This document shows, in pieces, positions 24,839-31,916 of a DNA stretch of 37,715 bases. Positions within the stretch are counted from its first letter, which is position 1. Every line of letters begins with the position of its first letter. The notes under the pieces are model-generated. The model was not told the origin of the DNA and searched no databases. It saw only the letters and a program-made list of their open reading frames with translations. A program made the position numbers and the translations under genes. Source of the DNA: Nocardia elegans NBRC 108235 (GTDB lineage: Bacteria; Actinomycetota; Actinomycetes; Mycobacteriales; Mycobacteriaceae); assembly GCF_001612845.1 (NCBI RefSeq), contig NZ_BDBF01000062.1:1-37715 (forward strand), given 5' to 3'.

Positions 24839-26127
24839 AGCGAGGTCACCGCTTCCACATCGAAGGGGCGGACGGCGGCGAACGGCGTGGCCGCGCAGAT
24901 CGCGCAGCCGCCGCCGCGGTGGCGCGCCACCGCATCCGGAAATTCGTCGAGCAGGGTCCGGGCCGCGTTCGTCGCCGCGTCGAGGGTGCCGCAGGCGCCG
25001 CGACCACGCAGCACGGTCGCCCAGCGGCGCAGCCGATCCAGATCGGCGGCCTCGGCGACCCCGTCGCGCAGTGCGGAGGCGACCGCGCTCATCGCCGCGG
25101 TGCCGTGGAAACACGAGCCGCACTGACCGGCGTTCTCGCGGTCGAAATAGTCCAGCAACGCCGCCGCCACCGCGACCGGGCAGTCGTCGGGCGTCAGCAG
25201 CGCGACGGCGCCGCAGCCCAGTCCCGTCCCCATCGCCCGCAACGTCTCGTGATCGAGCCGGGCGTCGAGAATGCGGCTGTTGGTGAGGCCGTTGAAATAG
25301 CCGCCCAGCAGCGCGCCGTGCACGCGGTCCGCGGCGACGCGGTGCAACTCGAGCAGGGCGCGGAACGAAAACCCGTGCGGCAGTTCGTAGATCGCCGGTT
25401 CGCGCCCGCCCCCGGTCACGGTGGCCAGGAAGGTTCCCGGCGAGTCCGCGGTGCCCACGGTACGGAAGGCCGCCGCGCCGAAGCGGTGGATCCACGCCAG
25501 CTGGGCGAGAGTTTCCACGTTGCTGACCAGTGTGGGGCGTCCGCCGACGCCGGCCGCATACGGACGGGGCGGCTTGTCGGTGGGTGTGGCGGGCCCGCCG
25601 TCGATCGCACGGACCGCCGCCGTCTCCTCCCCGGCCACATATCCGGCGGCGACGGTGACGATCTCCATCGGCACCGCGAGCTCGGCGGGATCGGCCTCGG
25701 CGAGCGCGACGGCGACCGATTCGGCGGCCCGGTCGTCGGAGACGTACACCACCGCGCGATCGGCGCCGAGAATCGTTGCGGCGGCCCGTAATCCGTCCAG
25801 CACCAGATGGGGGCGCCGGCGCAGCAACCAGCGGTCCTTCCCCGACGCCGGTTCGCCCTCCTCTCCGTTGGCGACGACCACCGGCCGCACTCCGGCACCG
25901 CAATGCCGCTGTACCGACCGCAGTTTCGTGCCCAGCGGGAAGCCCGCGCCGCCGCGCCCGCGCAGGCCCGACTCGACGACCTCGGCGAGCAGCCGCGCCG
26001 GATCCTCGATCGGCGCGTACCCGCCGCTCGCCCGGTAGGCCGCCGCCGACTCGGTGCCCTCGCCGCCGGTGATTCGCGGCGTGGTCCCCGGTGGTGCGCT
26101 GACTATCGGATTCGCGATCGCATCCAT
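24835..26127 (-). CDS. NuoF-like flavoprotein (ferredoxin reductase candidate)
   Basis: Protein of 430 residues resembling the FMN/NADH-binding NuoF subunit of complex I, here without the rest of the complex. The FMN loop GLRGRGGAGFPLGTKL (about 54-69) and NGEEGEP are present. The Fe-S region reads GQCGSC followed by FHGT where NuoF has CxxCxxC, so the third Cys is Gly; the late Cys is in RGACGTLDA (about 382). This CGxC-FxG pattern recurs in other stand-alone actinobacterial NuoF-like proteins, so it is probably a family trait rather than damage. ATG 26127 is chosen for the AAGGA upstream. Coupling to the ferredoxin suggests it reduces it with NAD(P)H. Confidence 0.85.
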   Translation of the reverse strand: MDAIANPIVSAPPGTTPRITGGEGTESAAAYRASGGYAPIEDPARLLAEVVESGLRGRGGAGFPLGTKLRSVQRHCGAGVRPVVVANGEEGEPASGKDRWLLRRRPHLVLDGLRAAATILGADRAVVYVSDDRAAESVAVALAEADPAELAVPMEIVTVAAGYVAGEETAAVRAIDGGPATPTDKPPRPYAAGVGGRPTLVSNVETLAQLAWIHRFGAAAFRTVGTADSPGTFLATVTGGGREPAIYELPHGFSFRALLELHRVAADRVHGALLGGYFNGLTNSRILDARLDHETLRAMGTGLGCGAVALLTPDDCPVAVAAALLDYFDRENAGQCGSCFHGTAAMSAVASALRDGVAEAADLDRLRRWATVLRGRGACGTLDAATNAARTLLDEFPDAVARHRGGGCAICAATPFAAVRPFDVEAVTSL

Positions 26128-26201
26128 CGATCCGTCCTTCGGAATATCGTCCGCCACCGAAAACCGTCGGCGCGGAAATGGCTGTGCCTACAATCGGCGG
26201 C

Positions 26202-26675
26202 ATGCGTACCGCAGTAATTCGTGTCGATGTGGATCCCGCCGGGGAACTGCCGCCCGCGGAATTCGGGAAGAAGATATCCGCGCTCATCTCCAGCGCTGCG
26301 AAATCCGGAATATCGGTGACCGCACCCGATATCGATCGGCTTCCCGCGCGCCGCCGCGAAATCCAGGTGCTGATCGACGGTGACGACACGGCCGCCTTGC
26401 GGGAACACGCGGTGGGAATGTGCGCCGATATCTTCGGCTCCGCCGTCCGCCCTGGGGCGGTCACCTTCGTCAGCCGGGGAACCGACGACGACGCCCACGG
26501 TGTCCTGGCCGGATTCGGCATCACCGGAGAGATCGATCGCAGCTGCGACGCGGCCGGCTTCGACACCCTCACCGTCCGCCTGGCGCGCACCGATCTGGAG
26601 CGCATCCCGGAGAGCCGGATCCAGACCGCGCTCGAGGCGGCGACCAACTCGGAGGTGGTCATCGTCACCAGGTGA
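26202..26675 (+). CDS. Conserved protein of unknown function
   Basis: Protein of 157 residues starting at MRTAVIRVDVDPAGEL; the ATG at 26202 is preferred to an in-frame one 8 codons upstream because the chain begins cleanly with a beta strand. It has no Cys-rich, membrane or signal segment, and alternating strands and helices (AVIRVDVDP, REIQVLIDGDD, VTFVSRGTDDDAHGVLAGFGI) suggest a compact cytoplasmic alpha/beta fold. I cannot name a family. It is divergent from the NuoF-like gene with about 74 bases between, so the two may share regulation, and it is followed by a clear bidirectional terminator. Confidence 0.65.
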   Translation: MRTAVIRVDVDPAGELPPAEFGKKISALISSAAKSGISVTAPDIDRLPARRREIQVLIDGDDTAALREHAVGMCADIFGSAVRPGAVTFVSRGTDDDAHGVLAGFGITGEIDRSCDAAGFDTLTVRLARTDLERIPESRIQTALEAATNSEVVIVTR

Positions 26676-26681
26676 GCACAG

Positions 26682-26709
26682 CGGTGAGCCGCCTACGAGC
26701 GGCTCACCG
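26682..26709. terminator. Bidirectional hairpin terminator
   Basis: An 11-base perfect stem, CGGTGAGCCGC with GCGGCTCACCG, encloses a 6-base loop (CTACGA). It lies in the 56-base gap between two convergent genes. There is no T-run, as is common in actinobacteria. Confidence 0.75.
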
Positions 26710-26731
26710 GCACACCGCGATTCGCCGATTT

Positions 26732-27589
26732 TCACTGCCGCACGAAGTCCAGGATCGCCGGTGCGGCCAGCACCCAGGTGTCGAAGATGTTCCCCTGTCC
26801 CCGGGCGCGCGCCTTCTGACCCTGCTGCCAGGCGTCCTCGGGCCACGGCGGATCGATCAGGATCGAACCCTCGATCAGGCAGTGCACTTCCATCGACGTC
26901 CGCTTGGGGTGGTCGATATCGCGCTCACCTCCCCGGATGATGAGTGTCGGAATCTTCAGCTTCGAGAACTCGTAATCGGTCACCCCGGGAATCGTCTGAC
27001 CCGGTTTCGGAACATAGGCGTCGAGCCAGCGCAACATCTGCGCCTGGAATTCCTCGGCGTCGAGAGCCAGCAGCCGGTCCTTGTTCTTCGGATTGTCTTG
27101 GATGCGTTCCTGCCATTCCGGCAGTTCGATCAGACCCTCGATGCCCTTGATCTTCGCCGCGGTGATGTTGGGAATGATGTAATGCGAACCGAGCGCGATC
27201 AAGCCGTAGTTGCCGCCGACGATATTCCACACGATCAGCTTCGTCGCGATCTCCGGATACAGCATCGCGGTCAGAATGGAATCCCGCGCACCGCCGGAGC
27301 CGCCGGCGATGATCACCGGACCCGTGTCCAGATGCACGAGCAGATCGTGCAGCACCTCGGCGCGCATATGCGATTCCGTGGGACCCCAGAACGCGACCTC
27401 ACTGCGGCCGCAGTTGGGCCGGTCCCACAGCAGGACCCGGTGGCCACCGGCGACCAGGGCCTCGGCCAGCGGCCGCAACCCCGGAATTTCGATGCTGAAC
27501 CGGCCACCGGGAGTGAGCACGATCAGCGGACCGGACTCCCCCAGAATTTCGTAATAGACCTCACCACCGCGGATTTCGGCGATCGGCAT
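26732..27589 (-). CDS. Alpha/beta hydrolase with uncertain catalytic triad
   Basis: Protein of 285 residues with the alpha/beta-hydrolase core: an early LIVLTPGGR oxyanion segment, LLWDRPNCGRSE (a segment typical of meta-cleavage-product and epoxide-hydrolase relatives), the nucleophile elbow GGSGGA with Ser, and a late GGERDIDHP with Asp. The catalytic His expected some 25 residues later is not visible; the region reads LIDPPWPEDAW, and no His follows VHC. The protein may therefore be non-hydrolytic, use His within ERDIDHP, or have another chemistry. The start has a very strong ribosome site (GAGGAGG). It is the last gene of a four-gene unit. Confidence 0.82.
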   Translation of the reverse strand: MPIAEIRGGEVYYEILGESGPLIVLTPGGRFSIEIPGLRPLAEALVAGGHRVLLWDRPNCGRSEVAFWGPTESHMRAEVLHDLLVHLDTGPVIIAGGSGGARDSILTAMLYPEIATKLIVWNIVGGNYGLIALGSHYIIPNITAAKIKGIEGLIELPEWQERIQDNPKNKDRLLALDAEEFQAQMLRWLDAYVPKPGQTIPGVTDYEFSKLKIPTLIIRGGERDIDHPKRTSMEVHCLIEGSILIDPPWPEDAWQQGQKARARGQGNIFDTWVLAAPAILDFVRQ

Positions 27590-27615
27590 GGACAGACCTC
27601 CTCGTCTGTGTCGGA

Positions 27616-28011
27616 TCAAGCGGTGACCAGAACGTCGTTGCCGACCACCCGCACGGGATAGGTGCGGATACTCCATTCCGGTTTCACCGCGGTGGTGCCG
27701 GTGGCCAATTCGAATCCCCACTGGTGCCACGGGCAGTAGATGTATTCGCCGCCGCGCACGCTGACCGCGTCACCGGGAACCGATTCGTCGACCGCGGTCA
27801 GTCCCCGGGTGCGGCCCGAACACAGCGGCCCACCCTCGTGTGGACAGTAATTGGCGATGGCGTAGAAGGTGCCGTCGACGTTGTAGACGCCGACTCCGTG
27901 GCGGCCGATCGGGACGAGTTTATGTGTCCCGGGCGGAATTTCGTCGACGGTGGCGACGGCGTGCTCACGCCCCTGCGGGAGCCGCGGCGTGGCCGCGAGA
28001 TCGTCGCTCAT
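27616..28011 (-). CDS. Rieske [2Fe-2S] protein
   Basis: Protein of 131 residues consisting of a single Rieske domain. The cluster ligands are C56 and H58 in YCPHEGG and C93 and H96 in YCPWHQWGF. Size and motif spacing match Rieske-type ferredoxins and nitrite-reductase small-subunit-like proteins rather than oxygenase alpha subunits, because the catalytic iron domain is absent. Its ATG follows the amidohydrolase stop by one base. It could carry electrons to an oxygenase encoded elsewhere, or act with the adjacent hydrolases in a redox step not described for them. Confidence 0.92.
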   Translation of the reverse strand: MSDDLAATPRLPQGREHAVATVDEIPPGTHKLVPIGRHGVGVYNVDGTFYAIANYCPHEGGPLCSGRTRGLTAVDESVPGDAVSVRGGEYIYCPWHQWGFELATGTTAVKPEWSIRTYPVRVVGNDVLVTA

Positions 28012-28012
28012 C

Positions 28013-29167
28013 TCAGAACACCCGCACTTGCCCGGGCAGTACCGGCACGGTATCGGGCAGGTTGGCGTAGGTTTTCAGCCCGTTGCCGAACATCACCGGC
28101 TCGCGGGTGTGCTCGGGCAGGTGTTTGACCAGCCAGCGCGGATCGTCGAAGGTCCAGTGCGGATAGTCCGAGGAGAACAGCAGAATCTTGTCCGCCTCCA
28201 TCCATTCCAGCGCCCGGGTCAATTCCGTCTTGTCCTCGGGATAGTCCAGGGGCTGGGTGGTGAACTTGATGTGCTCCTTGACGTACTCCGACGGCTTGCG
28301 CTTGATCTCGACCCACGCTTTGCGCGCCTCGTAGATCGCGTCCATCCGCCACATCAGCGGCAGGATCCAGGTGAACGCATGCTCGACCAGGATGATCCGC
28401 AACGTCGGGAAGCGGTCGAAGACGCCGTCGAAGATCAGGCTCATCACCTGATTCATCGCCAGCAGCGAGTAGGTGACCATGAAATCGTGGTTGTAGCTGG
28501 GATATCCGACCGGCGGCATCGGCAGCATCTCGAAATTCCCGCGGGAGAGGTGGCAGGCCACCGGCAGGTCGTGCTTCACCGCGGCCGCCCACACCGGGTC
28601 GTACATCGGATCGCCCCACGCCGGGCGCGGTTCCGCGCGAATGAGAATCTGCGCCATATACGGATGTCCGGCCCACTTCTCGATTTCGCGGACCGCGCCG
28701 GCCGGGTCCTCGGCCGCGGCGCTGATGGAACCGCGATAGCGCTGATGCCAGTTGTTGTGACCGTCGAGCCAGTCCTGGTCCAGCCAGGTGTTGACCGCCG
28801 CCGCGGCCGCCGAGGTCGCCTCCGGCAGCCGGGCCTGGTACAGGCCCGGCTCGAGGATGGCGATATCGGAGCCGGCGCCCATGATGAGCTGCCGGAACAA
28901 CGTGTCGGGATCGCTACCCGGGAAACCGCCGTCGGGTGTGAAGGCGTCCACCCGCATCGCGTAGGCGTAGGCGAAGTCGGGGGCGTCGTAGAAGATGGTG
29001 CTGCCGACGTGGTGGTTGAGGAAATACTTGCTGCGGAACGGCTCCGGGTAGAGTTCCGCGAGCCGTCCCGGCCGGGGCACCGGGTGGACGTCGGAGTCGA
29101 CCACCCGGACCGCGACCCGATCGGTGCTCGGAATCCGTTCGCGTACGTCGGTATTCGCCTGCGTCAT
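28013..29167 (-). CDS. Amidohydrolase-2 family metal-dependent hydrolase (intact metal site)
   Basis: Protein of 384 residues. Metal ligands typical of the family are present: DSDVHP (D-x-H), VACHLSRGN (middle His), LVEHAFTWILP, and SSDYPHWTFDD (late Asp). It is a close paralogue of its upstream neighbour (29195-30286), with shared segments AVREIE, WRMD and YPHW, but only this copy keeps the full set, so it is probably the catalytic member of the pair. The start at 29167 has AAAGGG at suitable spacing. It sits 27 bases after that neighbour and is followed by the Rieske gene one base away. Confidence 0.92.
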   Translation of the reverse strand: MTQANTDVRERIPSTDRVAVRVVDSDVHPVPRPGRLAELYPEPFRSKYFLNHHVGSTIFYDAPDFAYAYAMRVDAFTPDGGFPGSDPDTLFRQLIMGAGSDIAILEPGLYQARLPEATSAAAAAVNTWLDQDWLDGHNNWHQRYRGSISAAAEDPAGAVREIEKWAGHPYMAQILIRAEPRPAWGDPMYDPVWAAAVKHDLPVACHLSRGNFEMLPMPPVGYPSYNHDFMVTYSLLAMNQVMSLIFDGVFDRFPTLRIILVEHAFTWILPLMWRMDAIYEARKAWVEIKRKPSEYVKEHIKFTTQPLDYPEDKTELTRALEWMEADKILLFSSDYPHWTFDDPRWLVKHLPEHTREPVMFGNGLKTYANLPDTVPVLPGQVRVF

Positions 29168-29194
29168 GGGTATCCCTTTCGATTCCGATACCGG

Positions 29195-30286
29195 TTACCG
29201 CGTCGTCGCCGCGGCGGGAATGTCGATGCCGTACAGTCCGGCGGCATTGCGCCACAGCAGCTTCTCGCGCTGGGCGGGAGTGAGCGCCGACGGCAGCCGC
29301 GCCGGATCGTCGAGTTGCCAGTGCGGATAGCTAGAGCCGAACATCACCATGTCGTCCTTGCCGGTGAATTCCAGCCAGTCTCCGGCGAATTCGACATCGC
29401 CGGGCCCGTCGAGCCGGCCCTGGACGAAGTAGATCGAGCCGGGTAGATAATCGCTGGGCATGCGCGGCGCCCACGGCGTCTGCTCGAGGTGCGGACGGCC
29501 GAAGGTGTCCATCCGCCACATCATCGGCGTGAGCAGGTCGGCGGCGCCGTCGGCCCACACGAAGCGCAGATCGGGAAAGCGTTCGAACACGCCCTCGGCG
29601 ATCATGTTCATCTGGTGGTACAGATAATTCAGCGCCATGAAGCCGAGGTACTGCTCGTAGGTGCGCGGATGTCCGGACGGGGTGGGCGGATAGGCCACGC
29701 CCGAACCGGATTCGATATGCACCGCGACCGGCAGCCGCGTGGCCGCCGCGGCCTCCCACAAGGGCCAGAACTGCGGCTTTCCGTAGAGTTCGCGCGACTG
29801 CAACGGAATGCCGATCTGCACGACGCGCGGATGGGAACCCCAGCGTTCGATCTCGCGGACCGCGCCGGAGATGTCCTCCGGATTCACCCGCAGCGTGCCT
29901 CGGTAGCGGTCGGCGTAGGTGCCGGAGTCCAGCCAGCGCGAGATCATCATCTCGTTGTGCGCGCTCGCGATCGCGGTTCCCAGGTGGCGGTCGGGCATGA
30001 TGCCGCGGGTCATCGGATGCAGGACGGCGATGTCGGTCCCGCGCTCGCCGAAGAGCACCTGCCCTACGGCGTCGGGCTCGGAGCCGGGATATCCGCCCTC
30101 GGACAGGACGGTGCCCGGGGCGTATTCACCGCCGGGCGCGCCGTACCAGTCCATCTCGACATCCGGATAGCCGCGAGCGCTGTACGGCTCGCGCAGCCAG
30201 GTGCGCAGTTCGGCGTTGCCCTGGAAGAAGATGTGCACGCTCGCATCGATCAGCGGGCTGGTGCTGCCGTCGGGGAGAGTGATCAT
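29195..30286 (-). CDS. Amidohydrolase-2 family protein with degraded metal site
   Basis: Protein of 363 residues, paralogous to the next gene in the operon. At the D-x-H position it has DASVHI, so Asp is Ser; at the late Asp it has SSYPHW instead of SDYPHW; and the E-H pair is replaced by ADG. The middle His (AVHIESGSG) is kept. By comparison with ACMSD-type metal sites, at least two of four ligands are lost, so classical catalysis is unlikely, although the sequence is otherwise complete and under a strong ribosome site (GGGAGGG). It may be a structural partner of the downstream paralogue. First gene of the unit. Confidence 0.88.
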   Translation of the reverse strand: MITLPDGSTSPLIDASVHIFFQGNAELRTWLREPYSARGYPDVEMDWYGAPGGEYAPGTVLSEGGYPGSEPDAVGQVLFGERGTDIAVLHPMTRGIMPDRHLGTAIASAHNEMMISRWLDSGTYADRYRGTLRVNPEDISGAVREIERWGSHPRVVQIGIPLQSRELYGKPQFWPLWEAAAATRLPVAVHIESGSGVAYPPTPSGHPRTYEQYLGFMALNYLYHQMNMIAEGVFERFPDLRFVWADGAADLLTPMMWRMDTFGRPHLEQTPWAPRMPSDYLPGSIYFVQGRLDGPGDVEFAGDWLEFTGKDDMVMFGSSYPHWQLDDPARLPSALTPAQREKLLWRNAAGLYGIDIPAAATTR

Positions 30287-30369
30287 CGGCCCTCCCGCGG
30301 GAAATGCCGCGCAGCTGCGGGATTCGGTCTCGGCGAGGCGGAACGGTCCGGCTCGGGATGGTCGGTCAT
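30283..30369 (-). CDS. Possible 28-residue leader peptide
   Basis: A short frame starting MTDHPEPDRSAS with GGAG seven bases upstream ends in a TGA that overlaps the ATG of the amidohydrolase (ATGA, 30283-30286). The Pro/Arg-rich product has no known domain. It could serve only to couple translation; chance is not excluded. Confidence 0.3.
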   Translation of the reverse strand: MTDHPEPDRSASPRPNPAAARHFPREGR

Positions 30370-30488
30370 GCGGGCTCCGTTGCGGGAATTCGAATGCGTT
30401 CGCGGACTGCCGTCGGCCCGGCGGTCGGGGAGAGTGCCCGGAAAGCTGTGCGGCGGACGGACCGGTGCGCGTTCGCCGGAGCGAATGC

Positions 30489-30510
30489 GCGAACCAAATA
30501 TTTGTTCCGC
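30489..30510. promoter_or_regulatory. AT-rich dyad upstream of the 30286 operon
   Basis: An imperfect palindrome centred at 30499/30500: GAACCAAAT faces ATTTGTTCC, with 9 of 11 arm pairs matching. It is the most AT-rich stretch of the 272-base gap between the amidohydrolase operon and the tandem TetR gene. I infer an operator, perhaps for that regulator. The rest of the gap holds no gene beyond the possible leader peptide. Confidence 0.45.
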
Positions 30511-30558
30511 AACTGTACGTCGGAACCCGCCCGGCGCACAAGGGCCGCCGTCCGGCGG

Positions 30559-31851
30559 TCAGGCGGCGAGGGCGGTGCGAGTGGCGCCGCACAGCAGAGT
30601 CGCGCGGGAATGTGCGTGTGCGGCATCGATTCCCACGCGCGCGACCACCGGCGGGGGCATCCAGATCAGGTCGCGCACACATGCCGACAGCCGGCTCTTG
30701 GTGATGCCCTCGATGGTGATCTCGCCGTCGGCTCGGCCCTGGTCGACGACGGCCGCGATCTGACGTGCGCGACGGCGCAGGACCTCGATCACGTCGCTGG
30801 TGTCGGGGGGAGTGGACCGGAACCACGCGCGCTGGATCGCGAACTCGAGGTCGAAACGCCGCAGGGCGTTGAGATTGATCCAGGTCAGCGCGTCGAGTTT
30901 GGCGACGGCGGAGCTGTCGGTGCCGACCACCGCGGCGTAGGCGCGCGAAATCTCGTCGTGGAACGTCCCCATGATCGAATCCAGTAGCGCCTGTTTCGAT
31001 TCCACGGTCCGGTACACGCTGCCCGCGCCCATTCCGGCGGCGGTGGCGATATCGCGCATGGTGGTCGCCTCGTAACCACGGCGGGCGAACTCCGCGCGTG
31101 CGACCGCGCGCAGCCGGGCGGTGCGGTCGTCGTCGCCGGTGTCGTCGGGATTCGCCCAGGTGGCGATGCTCTCGCGCGCGGCGCGCAGGGCCGCGGAGCG
31201 ATCGAGCGCGGCGGGGGAGGCCGGCACGGCGGGCAGGCCGTCGAGCAGCAGGCGGCACACCACCGTGGCGACGCGGTCGGCCGAATTCTCGCGATGCAGG
31301 ACCGACAGGCCGATGTGCAACATGGTCTGGCACAGCTGTTCGGCCAGCACGCAACGGTCCACGGCCGCGGTGAGGTAGCCGTGATCCGCCGCGGCGTCGA
31401 GCAGGGCGCGCATGGCTGTCGTCGGTGCGGAGGGTGGGTCGGCGGCGAGCGCGATGAGCGCGGTGCCGGCGCCGGTGTGCGGCTCGTAGATCGACAACTG
31501 CAGTGCCGCACGGTGTTCCAGTGCGCAGGCGGCGAGGGCGGTGGCGTAGTCGTTCACGACGTCGAACGCCTGGTCGGCGCCGGTGATCGCCGACGGCGGC
31601 GGCGCCGACCGGGCCACGGCATCCAGCGCGGCGTGGTAACGCTCGAGCAGTTCGACCGCGATCGCTTCCTTCGATTCGAAGTGGTGGTAGAGACTGCCGG
31701 GCAGGATGCCGCAGGCGTCGGCGACGTCCTTCACGTTCGTCCCGGCGTACCCCGCGGAGGCGAACAGTTCCGCGGCCGCGCGCAGGATCTCGGTCCGCCG
31801 CACGCTGTCGGCGCGAGCGGGAACCGGCGCGGTGGACTGTGATCGTGGCAT
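30559..31851 (-). CDS. Tandem (two-headed) TetR-family regulator
   Basis: Protein of 430 residues containing two complete TetR units in one chain. The first HTH spans about residues 18-65 (VADACGILPGSLYHHFESKE), the second about residues 240-286 (IATAAGMGAGSVYRTVESKQ), each followed by its own ligand-binding helical region. TetR proteins usually work as dimers of single units of about 200 residues, so this chain could act as a covalent pseudo-dimer and bind asymmetric or paired sites. Fused TetR pairs such as Mce3R exist in mycobacteria. The start at 31851 is the first ATG that does not add unstructured Arg-rich sequence. It follows mmsA by 65 bases. Confidence 0.9.
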   Translation of the reverse strand: MPRSQSTAPVPARADSVRRTEILRAAAELFASAGYAGTNVKDVADACGILPGSLYHHFESKEAIAVELLERYHAALDAVARSAPPPSAITGADQAFDVVNDYATALAACALEHRAALQLSIYEPHTGAGTALIALAADPPSAPTTAMRALLDAAADHGYLTAAVDRCVLAEQLCQTMLHIGLSVLHRENSADRVATVVCRLLLDGLPAVPASPAALDRSAALRAARESIATWANPDDTGDDDRTARLRAVARAEFARRGYEATTMRDIATAAGMGAGSVYRTVESKQALLDSIMGTFHDEISRAYAAVVGTDSSAVAKLDALTWINLNALRRFDLEFAIQRAWFRSTPPDTSDVIEVLRRRARQIAAVVDQGRADGEITIEGITKSRLSACVRDLIWMPPPVVARVGIDAAHAHSRATLLCGATRTALAA

Positions 31852-31916
31852 CTGCTCAGTGTGACCGATCTTCGCGACCCGTACGACGCGGCCCGGAGCG
31901 CGTGCCGTCCGGGTGG

